Below, piece by piece: positions 21,397 to 33,147 of a DNA stretch of 64,000 nucleotides; position 1 is the first letter of the stretch, and every line of letters begins with the position of its first letter. The notes below the pieces were generated by a model that was not told the DNA's origin, did no database searches, and saw nothing but the letters and a program-made list of their open reading frames with translations. The stretch comes from Calliopum simillimum (Eukaryota > Arthropoda > Insecta > Diptera > Lauxaniidae), in contig OX638370.1 of assembly GCA_951812925.1 (NCBI GenBank), forward strand, positions 121,534,897-121,598,896, given 5' to 3'. The position numbers were made by a program, and so were the translations under genes.

Positions 21397-22785
21397 AATC
21401 ATGTTTGCGATTTAAAATCTTTAATATACCTACTTCTCAATAAGGAACTTTAGATTGAAAATCAACAAGAGTGAAAATTAAAAAAATTCTGAAAATGTTG
21501 GTCGTAAATAATTTTCTTTGTGAGCATTTAAGAGTTTTCAAAATACCTAAGCAATAAATTTCCTCTTTGTTATGTTTAATTTTTTTGAAGAATAAGAAAG
21601 ATTTCGGCATGAAGTATAACATATGAAGAATTTAATGTTAAAACTACATCTATAAATTTAAGGATTTTCTTAACAATCAGCCAGCAACGCGCTGTAGGTT
21701 CCTTACTATGCGAACGTATACACTCTTGCTTCAGCCCATTTTCATTTCCAAGCACTGCAGGATTTTTATCCCCATTATTTTGTTTAGCGTTGACAGTACG
21801 AAGAGCGCTTAAGTGACATTTATGTGGCAGCTCAGTTAATGGGATGCATTGATAACTCAAGTGCTCCTTGGAGGGGATTTCAATAGAACTCTGCTCAATG
21901 CTCAATGAAAATATAGAACGCAAAAGGAAAAAAAGAAATATTTAAGCTTCCGCTTCAAATTGTATGGTGCATGCCCCCACCATTGAAGGTTGGGTGCTCT
22001 GTGGGTTAGAGAAATATGCGCGTCAAGTGACATAGCGCATTACTTGGTGGTGCAAGCGTCGATGCGTGCGATTTGAAAACTATTACGATTATGAGAAGAT
22101 GGCACGCTGTTGGCAGCACGCTCTCTCTCGTCTTTGATGCGCTTCAAAATAGAAGTGGGTGGGTGAGTGGTGACAAAAGATTTTTCATAATTTAAATATT
22201 TTTCTTCAACGATGCGTTATGAAAATATTTTTTTTGCTTATTTTTTTATATAAAAAATCAATAAAACATTAAGAAAATGCTTTAAAATTAGATGTATTAT
22301 TCTTAAATATTTTAAGAATATTTCAGAGAATGTTTCAGATTTTCTAATTTTCACTCGCAAGATTGTAGTTTAAAGCAACCAACATTTTTATGTTAAATTC
22401 ATGGAATTTTCTTTTTTGCCATCATATTCTAATCAATAGACTTCTGCTCCATTTAATGCCCTACAATGGCCAGACATAAAAGATGTAGCAACAAAGCGTG
22501 TCGATGATATCCTTATCAAAATGTTTTTATTTTTTTTCTTTTGTGCTTATGTTGATTTTCTTTTGGCAGTGTTTACAACATTGAACCTTTGTATCCTAAT
22601 ATGACTCATTTATGTGGCATTAGTATTGATCATATCTGAATTCAAAAAAAATTGCAAGCAACTGATGGAGAAAGAGAAAATTCTGAGAAGTTTAGGAAGA
22701 TGAAATTTAATTTGGAAAAAGCATACAAACTTTTGATCAATAGTCATCGTTTAAGCAAAATCTGAGTTACAATAAAAAAACTTTT

Positions 22786-22902
22786 AAGAATTTTGAAGTA
22801 CACAGCAAAAAGTTTGAGAATAAAGTATAAACTTTGGATTTGGATTGAATACATTGTGTATACTTTATCCTCAAACTTTTTGCTGTGTACTTCAAAATTC
22901 TT
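22786..22902. repeat. Near-perfect 44-bp stem hairpin
   Basis: Arms 22786-22829 and 22859-22902 differ at one position, with a 29-nt loop. The arm contains GTACACAGCAAAAAGTTTGA. It could be a tiny MITE or a hairpin RNA source. Confidence 0.85.
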
Positions 22903-22913
22903 GAATGTTACCT

Positions 22914-24082
22914 AATGGGTGAATCTCCGAAAAATCTACCAAACACCTTTTTTAGTCCCCACCTATTTTTTATTACCTGAATCGCCCAGTGGTCAAAATT
23001 CTTTTCTTTTTTGTCTTGCGTACTCATATATAGATATGGAAGATATAGAACATGATAAATATGATTCTAGCAAAACTAAAAAAAGCGTGGCAATACCGAA
23101 TGCCTTTGCACAATTTAAAAGAAGTTTATCTGAGCGTCTCTGAAACCAAAAATTTCAATTTAGTCAAAAAAAAGTTAGAATTAAACAAGATTTTCGATAA
23201 AAATCAGGTGGAGCGTCGCGAGGCTTATGTGTAACCCCTAATCATCAAAAGTAAAATTAGTTCAACAAGTCTAATGAAATAACCAATAAACAACAGGATC
23301 TCGTAAGAAAACTACTATATACTCCCGGAGTTAATTTGAGGGGAGAATGACAAAATGTTGCAAAAACAAAACAACAAAATGTTAAAAAAAGTTGAAACTA
23401 CTGGTTAGTTACTCTAATTGTTTATTGATTTAATTAAACAGGGTGGTTGGCAATCGGCAGAACACCGGAAAATGTAGTATATCTGAAGTATTCTGAACAA
23501 CTTTTCTCAGTTCCGTTTTTCGACATTCGCGCAACTGCAGGAGATATAGCCATCGGAAGATCGGAATATAGTTTTTTGAAAAATGGAACTGGAAAAACGA
23601 AACCCCTTGATGGATTTTAATAATATTGATGAAATGTTTTGGCTACAAAATTGAAGCACAAAAGTTTTAAATCCGAGTCATGGTTTTCGAGATATGGCAA
23701 GTTTTCGAAAATTTTGACCAGTATTTTTTTTAAAGCACTGTAAATCTGTATAATAATTAATACATAGTTTTAGTAACAAATTATGAAAGCCGAATTGATT
23801 TCCTTTCCTTTGATATGTAATTTGTAGCTGATTTCATTCATTAGCATATTTTTTATAGGAAAACAAAAAAGTAAACCAATGAAATTTTCATGCAATTAAC
23901 CAAAGCGTTAAAATAGCACCGAAAATTCACCATATCTGGAACATTATGACTCAGATTTTTTTTGTTCACTTTTTAACACTTTATGTAATAAGTTCAAAGA
24001 AAAAATATCTCAAATTTAAAATTTAAACATGGTTATCAGCCCCAGACACTGAATCGTGCATTTTTCGGAGAATCACCTACTT
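22914..24082. mobile_element. Possible element with short inverted repeats
   Basis: GGGTGAATCTCCGAAAAAT (22918) and its complement ATTTTTCGGAGAATCACC (24060) bracket about 1.17 kb with no coding sequence. Only about 20 bp match and no target duplication was seen. Confidence 0.35.
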
Positions 24083-24684
24083 TCATATTATATAGGAAAA
24101 TAGTGTCGCTTGCGGGCATGGAATGGGTGTTGGCACCTCCTCGTAACTTTTGACAGAAAACAAATACGGCTGTTCTGACAAATGTTAAGCGCGAGTTATG
24201 ACAGCACGAAGTTTTTGTGCATATACCGGAGCAAACAGCCGCATTTGCTTTGTACTTAGAAGAAACAAAATTTTGAATAAGTGAAAGTCAATACAAAAGT
24301 TTTTTTCAATAATTTTCCAAGTGATATAAATCGAAGTGAATTAATCGAAAAGCTGAATGCAATCTATATTTATGCAGTGAATTTATTATATTTTGTGATT
24401 CAAAACCGAATCCAACCAAAATGTTCACAGAACCGAATTTGCTTATTGCTTTTCAAAGTGGCTGTCAAAGTTGGTTGTGGGCACCCAATAGGGTCGGTTG
24501 TGGGCACCGCTTTTTTTTATTTAATGCGTTATTGAAACATCATCGTGGATGTCAACATAACAAATCTAAATGGTGTTCTTATTACTTTTTACGCTTTTTT
24601 TAATGGAAAGGAAAGAACCAATAGGCCCTTTAAAGATATCGCAGAAAAAAAGTTGTTTTCGTTAAGTGCGGGTGGTAATGTGGC

Positions 24685-24710
24685 ATGTATGTATGTATGT
24701 ATGTATGTAT
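24685..24710. repeat. (ATGT)n microsatellite
   Basis: Six pure GTAT units. Confidence 0.95.
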
Positions 24711-24756
24711 TCTCCTTGTGGTAATGTGGCATACCACTTTGTAAAGAATCTCGGTA

Positions 24757-25340
24757 GGGGAAGATGGGGTCGATTCGTAAAGTTTTGACTTTATGGCTAA
24801 AAATAAATAGTATGCAATTAAATAAGTACAATATTAGGCTTCTTAAGTAGTGTAAACTAAAAACGATGTGATTTGTCAATTAAGAGTAATGACAGATTTT
24901 TTGGAGGTACTCAAAACGTACGAATGTGCGGGGTACACTCGTACATAACGTAGGGCACATACGTAACTGGTGGATGCAGCAAATGAGATGATGAAATCGG
25001 ATGTGGATCAAATGCTATAGAATTTGACTGGTAAGTCTCAGCAGATGCAAATCATAGTCGCTTGACATAAGTTCGTTAAAGAGCCATAAACCAGTCTTTA
25101 CGAAAGCACTTGTAATGTTTTTACCATGACAAATTGAAAATTTTAGCCAATCTCGGAATATTATATATAGAAGGTGTTTTTCCTTGGTTATTCACAATCC
25201 AATCTTTGAATGCAATCTTCAGTTTTGAATAAAAAGCCCAAGCAAGCCTCTAATGGTTAAGGACATGCTAACGTCTATAGTTTTCTAAATAAAGCCACTG
25301 TACGAAGGTGCCCCGTGTACGAATCTACCCCATGTTCCCT
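24757..25340. mobile_element. MITE of the GGGGAAGATGGGG type
   Basis: The left end GGGGAAGATGGGGTCGATTC and the right end, in reverse complement, AGGGAACATGGGGTAGATTC are flanked by TA on both sides. GTACGAATGTGCGGGGTA-like words occur internally. It resembles in style 27504-27900, 54838-55732 and 57111-57663. Confidence 0.6.
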
Positions 25341-25825
25341 TATTAAGTTTCCAGACAAGTGGACCGAAAAGCAGATGGCAGAAATGGATTGGTACAAAAA
25401 AATCATGCTTGGCAAAAGAGCAATGTCAACAAGGGCTAGAAATTACATCACCTAGCCGGCTTAGTATGCAATACAATTGATCTGACGTTGACGTCGAAGA
25501 CTATCAAGTCTGGTTTCAGGGCAACAGTTATGATGCCATTCGATCCAGACGTATTCAGTGACGCTGATTTTTTTGAACCCGTTGAGCAGTATTTCTTGAA
25601 TTTGTGTGAGTCAATGTTTCCAAAACAAATTAATTTTGCTTTCTTCTTCATTTGATTTCGTTTAACTTCATGTTTTCCCATTTTTGCCGATTTTCCAAAA
25701 ATTTTTTTTGTCAATAATGATCACTTCACAATTTTTTAAATTTTGAACAGAACAAACATAACACCCTTCCAAGTTTAATAATTGGTTTATTTATTTTAAT
25801 CTTTGTACAAATTTATGTGTTTATT

Positions 25826-27046
25826 TCAATTAAATTGATTACAATCTTCAACAAACCACTTGCATTCATCTTTGTGCAACAAAAAGCTGTCTTTGTTTCT
25901 AGTGTAGGCATTATTACCGCTAGTGGTACCAGCGCAAAGGAATTTGGTACTGTTTATATTTTGTAAAACCACTTGTTCGCCTTCAAGGTGAACTTTCCAG
26001 TTAATATCAGTACATGGCGTTTCTGGACTATAAACATCATACTGAAAGTCCTCTTCCTGCTCCGGCTCTTTAGGAAGTATGCACATTGCTCGTTTTAAGT
26101 AAACCACGCTGCGGAAACTGAATGTTAGAGGATTTTCTTTCAATGCTACTTCAAATGCGGCTTTTCTTTGACTAACAGAGTATTCGTAAGCACATATATG
26201 GTAGTGTGACACATGTTCATGAAAATAAAGTCTATTCCCATTGGAGAGCTTTTGGTAGAAGCACACTGTGCCATGAAGGAAATCCGTTATTGGCATAATC
26301 ACATCTTGTTTAATTTGGCTTTCTGGACTTACTCTCTCAATGTATTCAGATTTTTTTCTCAATAATTTCATATGTGATAAAATTATATTATTTTCAGCTT
26401 CATGAAATGGACCATCTTCGTATAACGAAAGCAGAATGTCAACATTTTGTTCGATATATGGTGAGAAATTTGCAAATCTCGGTGTAATTTCTATCACTGG
26501 TATCGACCAACGTACTTTTGCTACCATTTCATCAAATATTAAATTTGAAACTGTGTGATTCGTCGTTAGCAGCATTTTTAGCAAATTTTCATAAGATGAC
26601 CCCTGTATATCATAAAGCTTTCCATAAGCTCCAGCTTCTAATATATGGGAAGCTTTCGGTACTATGGTATTCAAAAGTAGATCTAATCGAATGCGCTCCA
26701 ATTCGTCGAGATTCACTTTATACATGCTTGTGCTGTTGATGCTGAGGAGTGCTTCAATTTTATTGTACAACTCAAGCGCATATAACGGCATTTCAGCATG
26801 ATGAGATACGCTCATTGCGTCGTAAAGTCCTAGCAGAGTATCAGCTTTAAAATTGATATCATCGCTTTTTTCAGAAAATTTATGTATCTCATTAAAATTT
26901 TCGAAATTATGGTTATAGATGCCCACAATAATTTTACGAAATTCTGGGCTGAATAGCGGCAAAGAATAAATCATGACGTTGCACTGTCCAAGGTTAAATG
27001 CCAACACACACCACACCGTTGTGAATAATATTAAAATGGTATTCAT
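25826..27046 (-). CDS. Putative secreted protein of unknown family
   Basis: 406 codons in one exon. I start at MNTILILF... because an ATG in good context follows a pyrimidine-rich CTTTGTTTTTTTTTTAG acceptor, suggesting a 5'-UTR intron; the open frame upstream of it is probably intronic. The first 21-24 residues form a signal peptide (hydrophobic core LILFTTVWCVLAF). The mature part is mostly helical, with N-glycosylation sequons NSTS, NHTV and NSTK. Its C-terminal 70 or so residues are cysteine-containing (CTDINWKVHLEGE..FLCAG..DECKWFVEDC) and faintly resemble a beta-trefoil repeat. No catalytic motif or family is recognised. AATAAA lies directly after the stop (25825-25820), so the 3' UTR may be very short or use a second site at 25791. 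The 5' flank abuts an inverted-repeat element. Confidence 0.8.
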   Translation of the reverse strand: MNTILILFTTVWCVLAFNLGQCNVMIYSLPLFSPEFRKIIVGIYNHNFENFNEIHKFSEKSDDINFKADTLLGLYDAMSVSHHAEMPLYALELYNKIEALLSINSTSMYKVNLDELERIRLDLLLNTIVPKASHILEAGAYGKLYDIQGSSYENLLKMLLTTNHTVSNLIFDEMVAKVRWSIPVIEITPRFANFSPYIEQNVDILLSLYEDGPFHEAENNIILSHMKLLRKKSEYIERVSPESQIKQDVIMPITDFLHGTVCFYQKLSNGNRLYFHEHVSHYHICAYEYSVSQRKAAFEVALKENPLTFSFRSVVYLKRAMCILPKEPEQEEDFQYDVYSPETPCTDINWKVHLEGEQVVLQNINSTKFLCAGTTSGNNAYTRNKDSFLLHKDECKWFVEDCNQFN

Positions 27047-27112
27047 TTTTCTAAAAAAAAAACAAAGAAATAATTTAAATAAGCATTGAAGGTTATAGAC
27101 AAATATTATAGA

Positions 27113-28088
27113 TTTGAGTCTTGCACTAATTCCAAACTTCATGAAACCTGTACAAATCGATAGAGAATTTTACATTGAACAACATATCAAAATGGGTTCT
27201 CCCAATTTTTTCGGCAAACTATGTTAGTTGGAGTTTTCCCCGTGAAGTATGAGGCAAAAAATTTCGATGTTTCCGATTTTAGTAATATTTGATATTGTTA
27301 TACCAATATACATATGTCCTCAATCCAGATACAAAATATTTTTATACAAAGTCTGATTAACGAGTTAGAGGACTTTAAAAATTTCACTAATCGGCAGGAA
27401 TGCGTTACTTTGAATCAAATTTTTAAAACCCTCGTAAACCATACTTTATACTGTAAAAATATTTTGCATCTGGATCGAGGACATAATATTACCAAATATT
27501 AGGGGAAACTGGGGAATCGTGAGTCACGTTTTTATTTTACTCGTTTCCTTTATCATAAAATTCGCAAATTGTAATAGGTATTCTACGTGGACAAACGTAA
27601 ATTTTGGCCATAACAGTTTTTTATTGGTTTTAATTTTTATGCAAGTTTTAATTGTTTCCAAAAAAGATGGTGAATCGTGAGCCATCGCCTTAATTGCATC
27701 ATCGAAAACAGTTGAAACATCAATAATTGCGTCATTCAACTTGCTCATGTAACATATCCGCTTAATAGCCTTCAAATTGTACACTGGTCAACTACCAATA
27801 TGAAAATATGCTTAGGCTAAGGGACGACGTTGACAGTTGTGTTGAACTATCTATCTTGGCATACTGCCGAAAGCTGGCAGTGTGTTACGATTCCCCATGG
27901 AATCCTTTCCTCCACTAAAATCGGAATCATCAAAATTTTTTACCTGTTACTTCACGGGGAAAAGTCCAATTTACATTATTTCCCAGAAAAATTGGGAGGA
28001 CATATTTTGATAAGTTGTTCAAGGCAAAATTCTCTATCGATTGGTATGGATTTTATGAAGTTTGGAATAAGTCCAAGACTCACATATA
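27113..28088. mobile_element. Inverted-repeat element upstream of the secreted-protein gene
   Basis: Left arm about 27113-27290 is matched by 27905-28088 in inverse orientation (ATTCCAAACTTCAT, CAATCGATAGAGAATTTT, CCGTGAAGTA.., TCCGATTTTAGT). About 175 bp per arm, roughly 80% alike. The left arm starts 67 bp from the gene's ATG. Nested inside are a hairpin (27313-27345 with 27450-27488) and a GGGGAATCGT-ended segment (27504-27900). Confidence 0.7.
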
Positions 28089-28466
28089 CTAGAAAAATAT
28101 TATATATATACATTAATTTTTAATTGAACTTTTAGTCATATATTTGCAAAGATTGATTTTCATAAATCTATCAATGCATTTTCTAACACATAATTATGAA
28201 AAGTTAAGGATCGGATTAAAAACACGGCTACAGTGACATCCCAACGGGAAAATAAGTGCTTCAAAAACCTTCCTGAAGTGCATCCTTTTCACCAATAAGC
28301 GCTTCCGCTCCGTAAGAACAATACTTTCTTTTTAACATTGCATGTCATAGGATGTAAGAGAGCAAAAGCTTACCGCAGCCTTACCAAAAAAGAGTTTTTA
28401 AAGCGCTTATTTGTAATGCTGCGGTAAGCGTTTTTTCAATAAAATTAAAAAAAAGAAAAAAAAAAA

Positions 28467-28554
28467 ACTGGCCGCGCCAGGATTTGAGACCCTCCGCGTG
28501 CTAGATATTTTTTTCTTACATTTACCAACCCTTTAGACCGCTCCACCAACGCCC
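28467..28554 (-). other. tRNA-like module (Pol III A and B boxes)
   Basis: On the - strand GGTGGAGCGGTCTAAAGGG resembles a tRNA A box region (Leu/Ser style) and GGGTCTCAAATCC a B box. T10 follows the CTGGCGCGGCCAG stem. It is a tRNA-derived SINE-like module rather than a functional tRNA: the anticodon region is AT-rich and does not fold properly. Confidence 0.55.
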
Positions 28555-28601
28555 GATGATATGAAGAGGTATTAAATTTGTATATTAAGCAAATGTTGTC
28601 C

Positions 28602-29020
28602 TGCAGCATTACATAGAATCATTGTGTAATCAGTTTCAATTCAATTAAGCAAAAGTAAATAAAAATGAGAAATTAAAATAGAAAAGTGAAATAAAAAAGG
28701 TTGAATAAAAAATATTTTAATAAAAAAAAAAAAATAAAGCAAAAACAAATAAAAAAACGGAAAAAAAATCACCCGGGCTGGGTTAGAACTCACGTTGTTT
28801 TTACTGCAGCCTTATATGGAATCATTGTGTAATCAATTTCAATTCGGTTAAACAAAAGTAAATTAATAAGAGAAAGGAAAATAGAAAAGTGAAATAAAAG
28901 ATGTTGAATAAAAAATATTTAATTAAAAAAAAAAATAAAGCAAAAAAAAGTAAAAAAAAGTAAAAAAAAAAATCTCCCGGGCTGGGTTCGAACTCACGTT
29001 GTTCTTACTGCAGCCTTATA
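28602..29020. repeat. Tandem duplication, about 205-bp unit, with tRNA-like 3' half
   Basis: Two diverged units (28602-28809 and 28810-29020). Each ends, on the - strand, in GTGAGTTCKAACCCAGCCCGGG (T-arm/B-box-like) followed by T8 or T11. The second copy keeps the canonical B box GAGTTCGAACCC; the first has one change. Confidence 0.7.
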
Positions 29021-29289
29021 AAAAATCATTGTGATAGTGCTTCTAAATTTCTATGGGGACAAGCACTTTTGAAGTGCTTGGATCATAAGCGCTAGAAATT
29101 TTTCCTCTTGGGATACGTTTCGTCTTTTGCCACCAAGACTGACATATGTCACTGTAGCCGTGTTTTTATTCCGTTCCTTAACTTTTCATAATTATGTGTT
29201 AGAAAATGCATTGATAGATTTATGAAAATCGATCTTTGCAAATATATGACTAAAAGTTCAATTAAAAATTAATTTTCAATATATACCTA

Positions 29290-30853
29290 CAGTGGTTCAA
29301 ACGACTAACCGGACAGAGCTTATAGCATTTTTTGAGTTCTTAGTACAAAGAATTAGGAGATTTTAGTTGGAAAAAAATGATGCAGATAATTTTATTTATT
29401 TTTCTAGTTTTAGTCGGTATCAACAAAACAAAAACAATTTGGTTCTAAATGCAAATTATTAGCGATTATTTAAAAAACTCACTTTTTAGAGCTCAAACGT
29501 CTAACCGGACACTAAAAAATAATATTAAAATTTGGCACCTCCATAATTTGTTGATAGTCCATTAGCATTTATAAAAGCTTGAAAACATTTTTTCATGGAC
29601 TTTATTAAGTTTGTGCAAACATCCGGTTGAATATCATTCCATTCTTTGACCAATTCTTCCTTAAGCTGAGTTATATAACGGATAGTCCTGCTGTAGAGCT
29701 TTTTGCTCCATTTGGTCCATAAATTTTATACCACGTTGATGTCAAATGATTGAGCAAGAGTTTACAATAGCTTGGGACAGTTTTGTATCAGCCATAATTG
29801 CGCTACATGGAAAGAATGCTTCGAGTCTTTATAATAGTAAAATGCGAAACTCTCTTTAATACCATGATTTTTAGCGTTTTGCTTAACATTATCTTTTGAA
29901 ATGTTAAGGTTACCAAAATCATCCATTTTACCACCGATAAACACTAAACTTGCGACACCTGCAATGGTCATATATCACAGTAGAACGAATATTTTTTAAT
30001 ATAAAATTGAGTATTTGGTTGTCGCCATACATAATAAGCTTTGCAGAAAACACATGTCTTTCGTCGCTAAATAAGACCTTAAATAACACATATTCTTGTA
30101 AATATTCCCCAAATACTCAATTTTATATTAAAAAATATTCGTTCTACTGTGATATATGGGGCGGATTTGTAGTGCGTTGGGGCTATAAGTAATTTGCAGG
30201 TGTCGCAAGTTTAGTGTTTATCGATGGTAAAATGGATGAGTTTGGTTACCTTAACATTTCAAAAGATAATGTTAAACAAAACGCTAAAAAACATGGTATT
30301 GAAGAGAATTTTGCATTTTTACATTATTAAGACCCCAAACATTCTTTCCATGTATCGCAATTATGGCTGATAAAAAACTTTCCCAAGCTATTGTAAGCGC
30401 CTCCTCAATCACCTGGCATCAACGTGATATAAAATTTTTGGACTGAATGGAGCAAGAAGCTCCGCAGCAGGACTATCCGTAACATATTGGTCAAAGAATG
30501 GCATGATATTCAACCGGATGTTTGCTCAAACTTAATAAAATCCTTGATAAAAATCGTTGGCAAGCTGTTATAAATGCTAATGGACTATCAACAAATTATG
30601 GAAGTGCCAAATTTTAATATTATTTTTTAGTGTCCGGTTAGACGTTTGAGCTTAAAAAAGTGAGTTTTTTTAAATTATCGCTAATAGTATGCATATAGGG
30701 CGACATTTTTTTTGTTTTGTTGGTACCAACCAAATAAAGAAAAATAAATAAAATTAACTGCATCATTTTTTTCCAACTAACATCTCCTATTTCTTTATAT
30801 TAAGCTCTTAAAAGAAGCTATACGCTCTGTCCGGTTAGTCGATTGAACCACTG
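29290..30853. mobile_element. 1.56-kb palindrome of two inverted Tc1-like transposase fragments
   Basis: Ends CAGTGGTTCAAACGACTAAC and its complement ..GATTGAACCACTG. Arms of about 730 bp pair around a 90-nt loop (30019-30108). Each arm encodes the same decayed C-terminal part of a Tc1-family DDE transposase: + strand GVASLVFIDGKMDEFGYLNI, DPKHSFHVSQLWL and a degenerate PPQSPGINVI (NPIENLW region); - strand GKMDDFGNLNI and DSKHSFHVAQLWL. Stops and frameshifts make both inactive. A TA precedes the left end. Confidence 0.82.
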
Positions 30854-32010
30854 AACATATCATTAAGTATACGTATCACATTAAAAATATCTTAAAATTT
30901 TATATCTATGTATTAATAGAAAAAAACAATGGTTTGAAAATTTCAATCAAAAATCTTAAATTTTCTACAAATTACTTTCTGCATCCGCTACCGACGAAAC
31001 TTAAAAAATTACTTAAAATAACTTGGAATTAAGCTTGCTTTTTATATTAGTCCCTACACCGTTATCGCTATATAAGCTATTGGTCATACATAAATTTTCA
31101 AATAAAGAACTATGTTATCAGAAGTTATGGGTTTTTGTGACTTTAATAATAAATTTCCTGGAAACCGATTCCTATTCGGTTGACCATTTGATCTGTAGTG
31201 GAATTCCCAAATTCTTTAACAACATTTATCGGTCATAAACTTGCGTATAACAACGATTGCTGTTAATTGGTATTCCCAAACATAATTTCAACAGTAGGCT
31301 ACTAATTGTGTCATTTTAAAAGGAACTAAGGCGTTTACTGGTTTTTATTACAGAATTCGGTCATGCAAGAAGAAAATTCCACGGTGTGATATTTAATTAG
31401 AGGTTTAAAATCAGAGATGGGGCGAGGTAAAAGTACCCTTTAGAGTTTTTTCAATATATAGTGCCTAGTGAACGAAGCAAAATTTCGATATTATTTTTAG
31501 AAAACTTTTTGTGGACAATTAAATTTCCAATAAAAAAATTCAAAAAAAAAATTCCTTTTGCTAAAAAGGTTGCAATAGAAAAAAGTAAAAATTTCGAATT
31601 CTTGTATTTTTTTAATTTTTTGCCTATAACTTTTAAGGCTCAAGACATAAAGTGATTAAGAGCTAAAGCCTAATTTTTAATGCAAAAAAGTTTTCAAAGC
31701 ATCATATTATGCACACCAAGCCTCACCTTCAAAGTACTTTCCTCGCTTCAGTTCAACAGATTTTTGGGTGCGGTCATATCTTTGGCGTTGGACGATTTCA
31801 AACAATCGGATTTGGTTAATTCAAATCAGTCTTACTTAGATTTTATCGTTAGAGTGGAGTAAATCCTTTTGTTTTGACTTAGATGATTTCGAAAATGCGA
31901 AACATTAAACTTAGAACAACACGTAACATACCTAGCAAAGTTCTAACAAAATGAAGTGGCACCAGCGAGTACATGTGTGAAATTTAATACATTGAGCCAA
32001 AAAATGCATC
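30854..32010. other. Intergenic
   Basis: AT-rich; no gene or recognisable element. Confidence 0.4.
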
Positions 32011-32393
32011 GTAAAATTGAAGATGCTTGCTTCAATAAAATCTCAAGGTATGCACCTTCAAAAAATATTTTTTCATACAAATCTAAATACGCTAATCTTC
32101 GAATGTCGTGTGAGTTATTTTACAAACACGTTGCGGATATAAAAATTTGTTTCGAGTTACCCCGAGTAAAAAAAACAATTTTTAAATTACGGCTGTACAA
32201 GGGCCAAATTTCATTACTTTTTTTGGGCTGTACAAGGGCCAAACATGGTGTTTTTGCAGGACATTTGGGCCGTACACGATGCTTCATATGGGCTTAACAT
32301 GGGCGGTACGTGGGCTGTACATCGGCCGTACAATTTATTGTTTTATTGAAATTTATTTTATATGATTTGGGCGAAGAGAAAAAAATTCAAGTT

Positions 32394-32474
32394 TGGCTGA
32401 CATCGTTAAGCTGTGCGACTCAGAACATTGATAGCCTGAGTTCGAAACCCAAGGATGGCGGAAAAAAATTTTTT
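32394..32474 (+). other. tRNA-like module
   Basis: TGGCTGACATCGTTAAGC (A-box-like) and GAGTTCGAAACCC (B-box-like, 32438-32450), then T7 at about 32468. It lies in the left half of the nested element. Confidence 0.5.
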
Positions 32475-32596
32475 TATGTTTTTTTTTTCTGCCATACAAA
32501 ATTGGCTTGTGGCTTGTTCTTTTTTAGAATGAAATAACAATTTTTTTTTTTAATTTTAACCTTGCATTTCAAAGAATTCTCTTTTTCGGCTTTTTA

Positions 32597-32670
32597 CCTT
32601 TCAGGATTTGAACCTGGGAATCCCAAGTATTCTGCAAAACGCACACTAACGAGTTCAGCCAAAGCCATCA
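32597..32670 (-). other. tRNA-like module
   Basis: - strand TTTGGCTGAACTCGTTAGTG (A-box-like) and CCCAGGTTCAAATCCTG (B-box-like). No T run follows directly. It is convergent with the module at 32394. Confidence 0.5.
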
Positions 32671-33035
32671 TTATTGAGTAGCTGGCTGAAAATTTATTAA
32701 ATCATATTTATTCTGTCATTAAATTTTATATGATAAAAAATATTAAAAAAGAAATTGTAGTTTGACGTTAATAGTAAAAACAAATTGTACAGTCCATGTA
32801 CAGACCATGTACAGCCCACGTACAGCCCATTTGTTTTATACACACATTTTTGTTGTGCATTTGTACAGCCCTTGTGCGGCCGCATGTACAGCCTTTTGGG
32901 CTGTTTTAGTTTTGTACAGACTAAGTACGGCCTTACAAAATCAAAAAAGCTACGTTGAGCCCTTTATCATTTTTACTCGGGACAATTCTGTTTTAAAATT
33001 TTCTTAATATATAAAAATTATACCACTTCATCACA

Positions 33036-33147
33036 TTGGTCAATGGTGTAGATGTCTAACGAGTTTTTAAGTAAAAATAACATGTTTCTATTTATCATGC
33101 GGACGGTCGTAGGTTCGTATACTCCTGCGGATGGTTTACTTTTTTTT
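33036..33147 (+). other. tRNA-like module
   Basis: GGTGTAGATGTCTAACGAG (A-box-like), about 45 bp of AT-rich DNA, then GGTCGTAGGTTCGTATACTC (B-box-like), with T8 at about 33140. It is in the left inner arm of the F2 composite; its mirror is at 35586-35671. Confidence 0.55.

Larger units (their letters stand above)
28100..29284. mobile_element. Foldback element family F1, copy 1, with tRNA-like modules
   Basis: Terminal inverted repeats of about 130-190 bp (28107-28300 and 29090-29284), with ATCTATCAATGCATTTTCTA, ACACATAATTATGAAAAGTT and AAACACGGCTACAGTGACAT. The interior has a duplicated unit of about 205 bp and three tRNA-like modules on the - strand, each followed by a run of at least 8 T. 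A second copy of the family is at 36640-37204. No protein is encoded. Confidence 0.75.
32161..32981. mobile_element. Nested element with GTAC-centred subterminal repeats
   Basis: Short ends CCCGAGTAAAA (inverted at 32971-32981). Both subterminal regions are packed with GGGCTGTACAAGGGCC-like words: about six on the left (32190-32335) and about seven inverted on the right (32785-32935). Arrays like this commonly serve as transposase binding sites. Two tRNA-like modules point inward (32394+, 32670-). The sister arm at 35.7 kb lacks the insert, reading straight from 'TTTCGAG' to 'ATTTCTG'. Confidence 0.7.
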
